NCBI GenBank assembly: GCA_965212195.1
Contig: CBDBUW010000015.1
Coordinates: 434,001-498,000, forward strand
Source of the DNA: JAJCYK01 sp965212195
GTDB lineage: Bacteria > Bacteroidota > Bacteroidia > Cytophagales > Cyclobacteriaceae
DNA length: 64,000 nt
Direction of reading: 5' to 3'
Positions within the stretch are counted from its first letter, which is position 1; each line of letters opens with the position of its first letter. A program made the position numbers and the translations under genes. The notes under the pieces were generated by a model. It ran no database searches, was not told the origin of the DNA, and saw only the letters and a program-made list of their open reading frames with translations. Shown here piece by piece: positions 18,923 through 27,140 of the stretch.

Positions 18923-19663
18923 TTAAAGTTGTTCTTTGAAATCTTGGTAGCACTGGTTTATGGCGGCAATAAGGTCATAATCGTTAAGCTCTCCCAGTTT
19001 CTGGTCGTTGAGCCGGCAGTACTCCATAAAAGACACCAATGTTTGCTCATCTTCTATACCGGTAATCTCTTTGACATAGTCAGAGTTCCATCGGGCACGG
19101 GCCTTTTGATGCGTCTCTATATCCAATCTTTTTTTCTGGAAAGCTTTTCTTTGTTTAGCTCGCCGACTGAACTTTTCATACAGGAAACTTACAGGACTAC
19201 TCGCCCTGGCCTCTACCGGTCTGGGAGGCCCCTGATACGACCCGGGTATGATCACTTTTTCTTCCTCTTCCACTTCCAGAGCCAGGAGCTCTTGTTTGAA
19301 TTGTTCAACCGTGGCAGGCCACTGATATATGGTCACTTCATCCAATTCGACGGTAGCCGGACTAAGGGCAATACGCAAGAAATAGTGGTTTTGGTTAAGG
19401 TTTTGTGGAATGGGCACCAAATAGTCTACATAGCCTACATGACTAACCATTAAGGTATCGCCAGCTGAAAGCTGTAGAGTAAAATTGCCCTCGATGTCCG
19501 GAGTAGTGCCAAAGGTATTGTTTACCACCAGATGTGCTCCGTGTAAAGGTGTTTTGTTGTGGGCATCCAGTACCTGCCCCTGCACCAAAACAGGATCTTG
19601 GTGCTGAGCCCATACTATCTGGCTCACTAATAACATTACCCATATAATAGCTCCACGAATCAT
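18923..19663 (-). CDS. carboxypeptidase-like regulatory-domain protein, secreted
   Basis: 246 residues with a signal peptide (about 1-19, ending VWAQ). Residues about 25-105 form a CarboxypepD_reg-like beta-sandwich (VLVQGQVLDAHNKTPLHGA, then GNFTLQLSAGDTLMVSHVGY), the same module found at the N-terminus of TonB-dependent receptors. The rest is charged and helical without a recognised domain. This type of free-standing protein is common in Bacteroidota and its role is unknown. It precedes hutH on the same strand but is separated by 63 bases. Confidence 0.82.
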   Translation of the reverse strand: MIRGAIIWVMLLVSQIVWAQHQDPVLVQGQVLDAHNKTPLHGAHLVVNNTFGTTPDIEGNFTLQLSAGDTLMVSHVGYVDYLVPIPQNLNQNHYFLRIALSPATVELDEVTIYQWPATVEQFKQELLALEVEEEEKVIIPGSYQGPPRPVEARASSPVSFLYEKFSRRAKQRKAFQKKRLDIETHQKARARWNSDYVKEITGIEDEQTLVSFMEYCRLNDQKLGELNDYDLIAAINQCYQDFKEQL

Positions 19664-19719
19664 AAATTATTAACGAATGCAATCACTCCCATGGTATACC
19701 ATTGTCTATGCGGTAGCTG

Positions 19720-20199
19720 CTAGACGCCTCCTACCCAAATTCGACTATTCTTGTTGATCTTAAAGCGTTTCCATTCCAATAACCGAAAGCTTTGTCCCAA
19801 TGCAATAAAACCCAATCCGATCAAAGCAGAATCACCTGCGTCATATTGTGGGTTATCCACAGTAGGATGTACCGCAGCACCTATCAGGAAACCCGCTGCT
19901 GGTATCAGGGTACCGTATCTCAATGTACGCCATTGATTTCGATGAAAATAGAAACTGTCAAAGTCATCCAGTTTAAGATAAATGTCATAATTACCCATTA
20001 CCACCAAGCTATCGGTCAGCTGCACCAATCGGCTGGTATGTTTACGCTTGTCCCCTTTTAATTTAAAGGTGACTTCCGATCCCAATGGAATGCGAATGCG
20101 CTTGGTACCATATCGATCCAAAACCAAATAATCCTGAGCTTGTAGTTCCACGCAGCCCAACATGATTATACCCAGGAGTACGCCTCGGAATAGGTTCAT
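19720..20199 (-). CDS. exported hypothetical protein
   Basis: 159 residues. The N-terminus MNLFRGVLLGIIMLGCVELQAQ reads as a signal peptide ending LQAQ; LGC could alternatively be a lipobox. The mature part starts with a beta-rich stretch (YLVLDRYGTKRIRIPLGSEVTF) and has a hydrophobic segment at about 97-115. No domain was recognised. Preceded by a 157-base divergent promoter region shared with the ketopantoate-reductase-like gene. Confidence 0.65.
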   Translation of the reverse strand: MNLFRGVLLGIIMLGCVELQAQDYLVLDRYGTKRIRIPLGSEVTFKLKGDKRKHTSRLVQLTDSLVVMGNYDIYLKLDDFDSFYFHRNQWRTLRYGTLIPAAGFLIGAAVHPTVDNPQYDAGDSALIGLGFIALGQSFRLLEWKRFKINKNSRIWVGGV

Positions 20200-20356
20200 T
20201 GTTGTAATATACGCAATAGAGGGCAGTGAAGCTGTTAAATAATGTTAAAGGGGAAATAGCAAAGGAATAGCATAAAGTCCCGTGTAGTTTTGAATTCTGT
20301 ATCTTAAGGGATGGGAAAAGCGTTTTCTAATAAAGGCGGTATTTGTGCACTAACAA

Positions 20357-21295
20357 ATGAGCAATAAGATCTACATAATCGGAGCGGGAGCAGTAGGAAA
20401 GTCCCTGGCGGTTTCTTTGAAACTACACCAGCGAGATGTAATGCTCATTCGGGGCAGTGTTGAGCAGGCCGACTGTTATGTAGAGCGAATTGAAATATGG
20501 TACAATAATCAAGAAGCCTTAGAGCAAGAAGTGGAGGTTAGTACCTTAAACCACCATTCAGAACTTGAAGGTGTAGTAGTGCTTACCAATAAGTCATATG
20601 GCAACGAAGAACTAGCTCGAAAGCTTGAAGGCAAAACGAGCTCTAGTCCTGTGGTATTACTGCAAAACGGTCTAGGAATTGAAAGTCCCTTTTTGGAGCG
20701 CCTGTTTCCGGAGATATATCGGGGAATTTTATTTTTAAGTGGTGAAAAGACCGTGAAGGGAGTAAACTATACACCGGTAGCCGTTTCTCCCATTGGGGTG
20801 GTGAGGTCGAACAACACCCAGCTTGATACCCTGGTCGAACTATTGAACACGCCCTATTTTGAATTCAGGACAGAGGAGTTCATCGAAAAGATCATTTGGG
20901 AAAAAGCCATTGCCAACACAGTTTTTAATTCAATTTGCCCCTTGTTAGATATAGACAACGGTATTTTTCACAGGGATCCCCAAGTATTCGGTCTGGCCCG
21001 GAAAATCATAGCTCAGTGTATTACCGTAGCCCATGCTGAGGGAATTGACATTAATCAAGAAGATATGGAAGCACGGGTACTTCACATCAGCAAGAAGTCC
21101 GATGGATCCTTGATCTCCACCCTGCAGGATATGAGGAATGGCCGGGAAACGGAGATTGATACCCTTAACGGCGCCATAGCAGAGGTTGCGCAAAGCCATA
21201 ACCTGGAGCATGTGATTAAGGAAACTGAATTGCTGGGGGATCTCATTCGCATGAAATCCCAATTAATGAGCACGCGTGACAATCAGCCTTCGTAA
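20357..21295 (+). CDS. ketopantoate reductase-family (ApbA/PanE-like) oxidoreductase
   Basis: 312 residues with an N-terminal Rossmann NADP-binding motif (IYIIGAGAVGKSLAV, residues 5-19) and a C-terminal helical domain (about 170-300), matching the PanE fold. PanE reduces 2-dehydropantoate to pantoate for coenzyme A synthesis. The conserved Lys (EKAIANTVFN, near residue 180) and the ETEID segment that usually contributes the catalytic Glu/Asn region are present. The sequence after the NADP motif diverges from classical PanE, so a paralogous substrate is possible. No coenzyme A genes are nearby. Confidence 0.8.
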   Translation: MSNKIYIIGAGAVGKSLAVSLKLHQRDVMLIRGSVEQADCYVERIEIWYNNQEALEQEVEVSTLNHHSELEGVVVLTNKSYGNEELARKLEGKTSSSPVVLLQNGLGIESPFLERLFPEIYRGILFLSGEKTVKGVNYTPVAVSPIGVVRSNNTQLDTLVELLNTPYFEFRTEEFIEKIIWEKAIANTVFNSICPLLDIDNGIFHRDPQVFGLARKIIAQCITVAHAEGIDINQEDMEARVLHISKKSDGSLISTLQDMRNGRETEIDTLNGAIAEVAQSHNLEHVIKETELLGDLIRMKSQLMSTRDNQPS

Positions 21296-21403
21296 GTAAT
21301 TGAAAAGCCACGGCATCCATTCTTTTTAGTACAAAAGGATTAGATAAATTACCTGTAGCAACGATGAAAGACATTATCCTGATTATTTGAAAAATGGGCA
21401 TTA

Positions 21404-21655
21404 ATGGAGGTGAATGTTTTTGACCAGGTACCCTTGGAAATGGATACTTTCCACCTACCGGCGGGTAACCCCGCGGTATTCATCCACCGGGGACCCAGCA
21501 GTGACACCAGTACCTTTGAATATATTTTTAGAGAATGGCTGCCCACCTCAGGTTATAAACTGGATAACCGACCGCATTTTGAAATACTGGGGGCCAAGTA
21601 TGAGAAGGACCATGCTGATTCTGAAGAAGAGATCTGGATACCGGTGAGACGGTAG
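21404..21655 (+). pseudogene. fragment of GyrI-like / AraC effector-binding domain protein
   Basis: An open stretch of 83 codons that matches only the C-terminal half of the GyrI-like small-molecule-binding domain: PAVFIHRGPSSDTSTFEYIF, then REWLPTSGYKLDNRPHFEIL and the closing EEEIWIPVR. Complete domains are about 150 residues, often after a helix-turn-helix part. In-frame stops lie just upstream (TGA at 21380), and no start of a full gene is visible. Interpreted as a truncated remnant; expression as a short protein from the ATG at 21404 cannot be excluded. Confidence 0.6.
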
Positions 21656-22098
21656 TCATTGGTTGCGGGGTGAAGGACCAACTACTCTTGGTGAGTTACA
21701 AAGGCCGATGAAAGCTTAGAGGCTTACAGCGATTTGCCGGCACATCAAAGATTGAATATAGGTTATTGGATCTTCACTTCCTTTTCGTTTCTGGAGCTGG
21801 GGGAGCCCCCCACCCACCCATTATTAATTTACAAATTGAGGGTGTCACTACTTGAGATAACCTAAAAAAATAATACAACTCATCCGGGAGATCTACTTGT
21901 GACGCTTACATTTTTCCAAATGAATCATCGCTTCCATCAAGCTAAAATGACCGAATGGTGCATCATTTTGTGATGCTGGCTGACTTTTTCAATTTTTTTC
22001 CGGTACTTGACACCCCGGAGACCTTCGAGCTCTGAATTAAGAATGATGAATTTAAAGTTTCCGGACATAGAGTTTAAGTAAAGGTTAGGTCATATGTC
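21656..22098. other. non-coding, decayed region with a dispersed repeat copy
   Basis: No gene is supported. The stretch 21805-21857 (GCCCCCCACCCACCC to CTTGAGA) is about three-quarters identical to 43907-43960 on the same strand, defining a dispersed repeat of unknown origin. The rest shows many stops in all frames. Confidence 0.55.
21805..21857 (+). repeat. dispersed repeat, copy 1
   Basis: Shares CCACCCACCCATT exactly and then TTGAGGGT and TTGAGA with 43907-43960, with roughly ten mismatches between. It lies beside the broken GyrI-like gene. Too short and degraded to assign to an insertion-sequence family. Confidence 0.5.
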
Positions 22099-22458
22099 AT
22101 GAATACCAAACAATTAGTGAAATCCTGGTTTGACAAATGGGAATCCGGGGATTTTCTAGACTTACCCATATCGGGAGATTTTCAGCACACCAGCCCCTAT
22201 GGTGTGATCTCAGGCAAGCAGCAATACCTGGAATTGGTACAGGCTAATGTTGACAAGTTTTTAGGACACCGGTTTGTAATCCATGACGAGTTTTATGGGC
22301 ATGATCGCGCCTGCGTGCGCTATACCACCATGAAAGACGATTTTAGGTTGGAAGTAAGTGAATGGCACTATCTGGGTCAAGGCCTAATTAAGGAAATTGT
22401 GGCTTATTATAATATAGAAGGAGAGATCAGTGAAGCACGTCGACTAAATATGGAGTAA
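22099..22458 (+). CDS. NTF2/SnoaL-like domain protein
   Basis: 119 residues forming a single nuclear-transport-factor-2-like domain: an N-terminal helix (QLVKSWFDKWESGDF), then DFQHTSPYGVISGKQQYLE, the typical small-barrel opening, followed by alternating strands. Such proteins are isomerases, hydrolases or ligand binders; no catalytic set can be assigned. No signal peptide. Stands alone between the decayed region and a DinB gene. Confidence 0.75.
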   Translation: MNTKQLVKSWFDKWESGDFLDLPISGDFQHTSPYGVISGKQQYLELVQANVDKFLGHRFVIHDEFYGHDRACVRYTTMKDDFRLEVSEWHYLGQGLIKEIVAYYNIEGEISEARRLNME

Positions 22459-22617
22459 GCATAAGGTATCAAATTGAATGCTGGATGCCAGAGAGTTAAC
22501 TGATTAATTACCCAGAATTGTGTATTTATCACTACCTATAGTAGTTTCCAACTCCTTAAGTGTCAACCCAAGAGGAACTAGATTGGAAAATATTTACTAA
22601 ACCATAACCCACTAAAA

Positions 22618-23130
22618 ATGATACGAGAAGCACTTTTAGCCGAACTAAAATACGAAGCCGAAAATACCCGTAAACTATTCAAGGCCGTACCTGATGAAGT
22701 TTTGCAGTACCGGCCAACGGAATTTAATTGGACCACCGCAAAATTGGCCGCCCATATAGCCCAAATATACCACTGGTGGGATGCCACCTTGAACCAGGAT
22801 GTACTGGAAATGAGTGCCTATTCTTACGATCCAGGTGATATCAGCAATATGGATTCGATTATTAAGAGACTAGACGAGAATATTTCCGAGGCCATTGAGA
22901 ACTTGGATCAATTTCCGGAAGAGAAATTTATGGAAATGTGGGCCATGCAAATGAATGGAGCAGATATAATGCCCCCAATGCCCCGCATCCAGGTCATTCG
23001 AAGCTTTTTAATGAATCACCTTTACCATCACCGGGGGGAGCTGATCACCTATTTAAGAGCCAATGGCAAACCTGTGCCGGGACTATATGGCCCTTCCTAT
23101 GAAGAAGAACAAGCTATGAGAAATTCCTAA
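22618..23130 (+). CDS. DinB-family protein
   Basis: 170 residues, four-helix DinB/YfiT-type metal-binding fold. Three conserved His positions fit the metal site: His in AAHIAQIYHWW near residue 46, and HLYHHRGEL near residues 129-133. Members are putative thiol-dependent S-transferases or simply damage-induced proteins of unknown activity. A second DinB-type gene lies at 56109-56561. An alpha/beta-hydrolase gene follows after 59 bases on the same strand. Confidence 0.85.
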   Translation: MIREALLAELKYEAENTRKLFKAVPDEVLQYRPTEFNWTTAKLAAHIAQIYHWWDATLNQDVLEMSAYSYDPGDISNMDSIIKRLDENISEAIENLDQFPEEKFMEMWAMQMNGADIMPPMPRIQVIRSFLMNHLYHHRGELITYLRANGKPVPGLYGPSYEEEQAMRNS

Positions 23131-23189
23131 TAACTCCCTATGCTGTTTGAGGAACGTCATTTGCCTGCAAAATTTGATTCCATCTAACC

Positions 23190-24221
23190 ATGAGAATCCT
23201 GGGGCGTATCTTGAAAGCTATTGGATGGGGGGTGATGGCAATAGTTATGCTCACCATCATTTGGTGGTTTTGGCCGGCTAAAACTCCGGCCATTAACTCT
23301 ATCCCAGACGGAAGATCCATTTCCCAAATCGAATATGTGGAGATCGGTGGTTCGGAACAGTGTGTCTTGATCCGGTCTCATGATACCCGTAATCCCATTC
23401 TGTTATTTCTCCATGGCGGGCCTGGCATGCCTATGATGTACTTGGGCCATAAATTCCAGAGGCCCCTGGAAGAATATTTTACGGTGGTCCAATGGGACCG
23501 CAGAGGCGCAGGTAAGACCTTTTACCATAACAAGCCAACTGCTGAAAGTATGAGCACCCGACAATTGATCGATGATGCCTATGCTTTGATTGATACCTTA
23601 AGAACAAGATTCGAGCAGGAACAAGTGATCTTGGTGGGTCACTCCTTCGGTACACATCTGGGAAGCATAATGGTATATGAGCGACCTGAACTGTTTCGTC
23701 ATTATGTTTCCATTGGGCAGGTGGTCGATAAAAAAAAAGCCCGGGTGCTGCAAGAAGAATTCATCCGTGATCAAGCCGGATTAAAAGGAAGAGCGGAGGT
23801 TATCACAGCCTTGGACAGCATAAAAAATATTGACTTTGAAAACTGGCTGTTCGAGTTTGGCGGTGAACTAAAAGCCAGCACGTCATTTTTTCCATTAATC
23901 TGGACAGGTATACGGGCTCCGGAATACAAACTATCGGAAGCAATGGCTGTAGCCAAAGGATCCTCATTCAGCTCCGCCCACATGAAATACAATGTCTTAT
24001 CGGGCAGTATATACGAAGAAGTTAGAGAATACCAGGTGCCGGTGTACTTTCTAGTAGGCCGTTGGGATTATACTACGCCTCACCAATTGGTTAAGGAGTA
24101 CTATGAACACCTTCAGGCTCCTCAAAAAGAACTTATCTATTTCGAGAATTCTGCTCATTTCCCATTTTATGAAGAACCTGAAAAGTTTTCTCAGGAAGTG
24201 ATTGGGTTATTGGTTAATTGA
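23190..24221 (+). CDS. alpha/beta hydrolase, membrane-anchored
   Basis: 343 residues with an N-terminal membrane segment (about 7-27). The fold shows the oxyanion motif LFLHGGPGMP near residue 75, the nucleophile elbow GHSFG with Ser152, and the late HFPF His near residue 328. The HGGPG motif is that of the proline iminopeptidase (S33) branch, so peptidase or esterase activity is plausible. Substrate unknown; the anchor places it at the cytoplasmic membrane facing the periplasm. Confidence 0.87.
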   Translation: MRILGRILKAIGWGVMAIVMLTIIWWFWPAKTPAINSIPDGRSISQIEYVEIGGSEQCVLIRSHDTRNPILLFLHGGPGMPMMYLGHKFQRPLEEYFTVVQWDRRGAGKTFYHNKPTAESMSTRQLIDDAYALIDTLRTRFEQEQVILVGHSFGTHLGSIMVYERPELFRHYVSIGQVVDKKKARVLQEEFIRDQAGLKGRAEVITALDSIKNIDFENWLFEFGGELKASTSFFPLIWTGIRAPEYKLSEAMAVAKGSSFSSAHMKYNVLSGSIYEEVREYQVPVYFLVGRWDYTTPHQLVKEYYEHLQAPQKELIYFENSAHFPFYEEPEKFSQEVIGLLVN

Positions 24222-24399
24222 GGTCCTGCCACACTTTCCCTTTTAGGTCGAGTGAAACTCAATGATCGAGGAGAGTATGCGCAGCAAAAAATTCAACTTA
24301 CAATTGATAGGCTTGAAAAGAACTTCCTGAGATTCTGAATAACGACCAAAACAAGGCACTTGAAATATTACTATCCATAAAAGGGAATAAATCTTTTTG

Positions 24400-24616
24400 T
24401 TGAAAAACCTCAAGTTCGATTTCCTGAATGAACTTGACCAAGAACTATTACTGAGTATCGTCGACAAAACCATGATCGGGATTCGGGGTGTCACGGATGT
24501 GGTTGCTGGCACTATTACGACACTTACGGAGATACCTTTGATTGCGATTATGATTTGCCAGTCCTAGTTACGAAGAAGGGTGCAGCGGCTGCAACGACGG
24601 TTGTTCCGGTTGCGGG
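24400..24616 (+). pseudogene. possible decayed Cys-rich, double-glycine-leader bacteriocin-like peptide
   Basis: Three short stretches in three frames join into a coherent peptide. From TTG 24400 the frame reads LKNLKFDFLNELDQELLLSI, like the leader pattern LxxLsxeELxxIxGG. The next frame, from about 24486, reads GCHGCGCWHYYDTYGDTF then DCDYDLP. The third frame, 24578-24616, reads GCSGCNDGCSGCG. Each step is consistent with loss of one base. The leader's GG is not intact (VDK where GG would be expected). Interpreted as a broken ribosomal-peptide precursor. No maturation enzyme or exporter gene is nearby. Speculative. Confidence 0.3.
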
Positions 24617-24690
24617 ATGCGGCGGGGTGCAGTTAATGGAATGATTCATCACCTGAAGGATCCATGCTAGTCCGTTTGTTTTTGATTAGG

Positions 24691-24698
24691 TAGCTTTG
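24691..24698 (+). promoter_or_regulatory. candidate -7 promoter element (TAGCTTTG)
   Basis: Exact TAnnTTTG match 45 bases before the ATG of the SPFH-domain gene. TTTG occurs at 24675-24678 but closer than the usual -33 spacing, so the match is partial. Confidence 0.35.
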
Positions 24699-24742
24699 GG
24701 CTTAATTTCCTATCTTTCAACTGCAATTTTAAACCGAATTTT

Positions 24743-25876
24743 ATGGGACTTTTCGATACGATAAAAGAAAAACTCAGCAACGAATTTATTGACATAATTG
24801 AGTGGCTGGACTACACAGAAGATACCATCTGCCATCGATTTGAGCGCTATCAAAACGAAATTAAGAACGAGGCCCAACTCATCGTTCGCGAAGGACAAAC
24901 TGCGGTGTTTGTCGATGAAGGCCGATTGGCAGATGTCTTTGAACCCGGAACTTATACCCTGAACACCAAGAACCTTCCTATTCTTACTACACTAAAAGGA
25001 TGGAAGTATGGTTTCAACAGTCCCTTTAAGGCGGAAGTTTATTTTGTTAACACACATCTGTTTACTGATGAAAAGTGGGGAACCAAAAATCCCATCACCC
25101 TGAACGACGAGCGATTTGGATTAGTTGAGATCCGTGCTTTCGGGACCTACGCCTTTCGAATTAATAATGCTGGAAAATTCATTGTCGATATCGTTGGAAC
25201 CGATAACAACTTTACCAATTTCGAGATCAATGAGCACTTAAAGAGTTTAATCGCTACACGATTTACGGATACGGTGGGAGAAGCCAATTTACCAATTGAA
25301 CTGTATGCCGCGAACACAACGGAACTTAGTGAGACTTGTCGTGAAGTAATGCAGCCCGAATTTGAAAGCGTGGGGATCGCACTGGAAAAATTCTTCATTG
25401 AAAATGTCTCTATGCCAGAAGATCTGAAGAAGGAGATCTTTGAATACAGCAGGATAGACAAACTGGATCTGGACAAACTAACTAAATTCAAAACTGCCAA
25501 GGCCATTGAAGCCGCCGCCAAACAAGAAGGTGGGACTGCCGGTGCCGGTATGGGCATGGGTATGGGTTTCGTTCTTGCCCAGCAAATGGGAGGTATGATG
25601 AGTTCCCAAGTGGGAACTCAACAAGCGCCCCAACCGCAAGCTGGAGCCGTTCCTCCACCTATTCCGCAGGCTGCCCAATATTACTACGCCGTGAATGGGC
25701 AGCAATTGGGTCCGGTGAGCTATGAGCAGTTAGGTGCTTTGTTTGCCAATCGAACCGTAAATCGGGAGACTCTTGTTTGGAAGCAGGGAATGACCGGCTG
25801 GTCAGCGATCAAGGACGTGGAAGAGCTTAAGGCATTTTTAGGGGGTAGTACACCTCCTCCCTTACCTGAGAGTTAG
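24743..25876 (+). CDS. SPFH-domain protein with C-terminal GYF_2 domain (YdjI-like)
   Basis: 377 residues without a signal peptide. The N-terminal 240 residues match the SPFH/virion-core-like family that includes Bacillus YdjI (QLIVREGQTAVFVDEGRL, then EPGTYTLNTKNLP). A glycine/methionine-rich linker (about 270-300) and a proline-rich linker lead to a GYF_2 domain (about 315-365: YYYAVNGQQLGPVSYEQL, WKQGMTGWSAI). The tail is TPPPLPES. In Bacillus the relatives sit with PspA-like and zinc-ribbon membrane proteins in envelope-stress operons; here a zinc-ribbon membrane gene follows after 24 bases, supporting a shared role. Confidence 0.88.
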   Translation: MGLFDTIKEKLSNEFIDIIEWLDYTEDTICHRFERYQNEIKNEAQLIVREGQTAVFVDEGRLADVFEPGTYTLNTKNLPILTTLKGWKYGFNSPFKAEVYFVNTHLFTDEKWGTKNPITLNDERFGLVEIRAFGTYAFRINNAGKFIVDIVGTDNNFTNFEINEHLKSLIATRFTDTVGEANLPIELYAANTTELSETCREVMQPEFESVGIALEKFFIENVSMPEDLKKEIFEYSRIDKLDLDKLTKFKTAKAIEAAAKQEGGTAGAGMGMGMGFVLAQQMGGMMSSQVGTQQAPQPQAGAVPPPIPQAAQYYYAVNGQQLGPVSYEQLGALFANRTVNRETLVWKQGMTGWSAIKDVEELKAFLGGSTPPPLPES

Positions 25877-25900
25877 TGGATTATTGTATTCATCACATTC

Positions 25901-27004
25901 ATGCAGCCAGCATCACAGCAAAAAGCCGAACTTAAGAAGTCCTGTATAAACTGCGGAGCGGAATTACGGTATGCGCCGGGAACCACGAAATTGCAATGCG
26001 AGTATTGTGGTCATAAACAAGAAATCCCAGTTTCGGAAAATGGCTTTGAAGAACTGGAGCTTTTGCCTTATCTGGAATCTCAGGGATCTCAATCACATAG
26101 TGAGAATATTACCATGCTACGATGTAAGAGCTGTGGGGCCAATCAGCACATTGAAGAGCATTATAAATCACTGCATTGCGTGTATTGCAGCTCTCCACTC
26201 ATCATTGAAGATGCTAGAAAAGAAGAGTGGATCCTACCGGGGGCAGTATTGCCTTTTCAGATCGACAAGGATAAAGCCCATGGCATATTCCAGAATTGGG
26301 TGAAAAAGCTTTGGTGGGCTCCTAACAAGTTGCAGCGCGCAACGCTTGATCCAAAAAATACCAAGGGGTTGTATATGCCATATTGGACTTTTGACGCGCA
26401 GTTGGCTGCCACTTACACCGGCGAGCGTGGGGACTATTATTATGTAAACGTCCCCTATACCACTGAAGTAAATGGTAAGACGGTCACTAAGAACCGGCAG
26501 GAACGTCGTACCCGCTGGACACCCGCCAGTGGCAGTATCTCAGGATTTGTGGACGATACCCTGGTGAAAGCTTCTAAGCAGAGAAACGGTGTAATGCCAC
26601 CACAGATAACCCGCTGGAACCTGAATGCGCTTATGCCTTTTGACAGTAGTTATTTGGCAGGCTTTGTCACCGAAAAATACACCATTCCCCTAAAAGAAGG
26701 TCATTTGGAAGCAAATGAAGAAGCCAAGCACATCGCAGGTCGTTGGGTCCGAAGGGACATTGGGGGCGATACACAACGCATTCATTCTTTGAATATGTCT
26801 CTTTCGGATGAAACCTTCAAGCATATTTTACTGCCAGTGTATGTCAGTGCTTATGTGTTTAAGGGTGAACGTTATAGTTTCTTTATTAATGGACAGAGTG
26901 GTGCACTTGCCGGAAAGCGACCTTATTCATTTTGGAAGATCTTCCTATTCATTCTGGCTATCGTGGTGATCCTTGTCCCCTTGGTCATTCTCTTAAGCGG
27001 TTAA
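25901..27004 (+). CDS. zinc-ribbon membrane protein, partner of the SPFH gene
   Basis: 367 residues. Two zinc ribbons occupy the N-terminus: CINCG with CEYCG (about residues 12-40) and CKSCG with CVYCSS (about 72-100). The middle part is soluble with aromatic-rich segments (LYMPYWTFDAQL). The C-terminus has one membrane helix (about 345-365), giving a tail-anchored layout. Similar zinc-ribbon proteins accompany YdjI-like SPFH proteins, as in the Bacillus ydjGHI group. A structural or scaffolding role at the membrane is inference. Likely co-transcribed with the upstream SPFH gene. Confidence 0.85.
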   Translation: MQPASQQKAELKKSCINCGAELRYAPGTTKLQCEYCGHKQEIPVSENGFEELELLPYLESQGSQSHSENITMLRCKSCGANQHIEEHYKSLHCVYCSSPLIIEDARKEEWILPGAVLPFQIDKDKAHGIFQNWVKKLWWAPNKLQRATLDPKNTKGLYMPYWTFDAQLAATYTGERGDYYYVNVPYTTEVNGKTVTKNRQERRTRWTPASGSISGFVDDTLVKASKQRNGVMPPQITRWNLNALMPFDSSYLAGFVTEKYTIPLKEGHLEANEEAKHIAGRWVRRDIGGDTQRIHSLNMSLSDETFKHILLPVYVSAYVFKGERYSFFINGQSGALAGKRPYSFWKIFLFILAIVVILVPLVILLSG

Positions 27005-27140
27005 CAGTGTCGAGAAGCTTGGAGATGAGGATGAGGCAACATTGAGTATCAGGCCATCCGCCCATAGATCCATAATTAAAATTGTTGAACCTATAACTTG
27101 CGGCCTCTCTTCCACACCAAAAAATCTTTATATTTATAGG

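Larger units (their letters stand above)
24222..24742. other. gene-free region with decayed peptide-like sequence
   Basis: No intact gene is seen in about 520 bases. The middle part contains frameshifted sequence resembling a double-glycine leader plus Cys-rich core (24400-24616), and a weaker leader-like stretch before it (24277-24403). A TAGCTTTG promoter-like element lies at 24691-24698. Confidence 0.5.

Noticed and set aside
18929..19453. 174-codon open frame on the plus strand
   Set aside because: Antisense to the CarboxypepD-like gene, which has a signal peptide and a recognised domain; the antisense product is unremarkable.
24400..24616. Programmed frameshifting to make the Cys-rich peptide
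   Set aside because: No slippery heptamer or stimulatory structure is evident at the two frame changes; simple decay is the better explanation.
25147..25557. 136-codon open frame on the minus strand
   Set aside because: Opposite the SPFH domain gene; low-complexity Ser/Leu-rich product typical of antisense translation.
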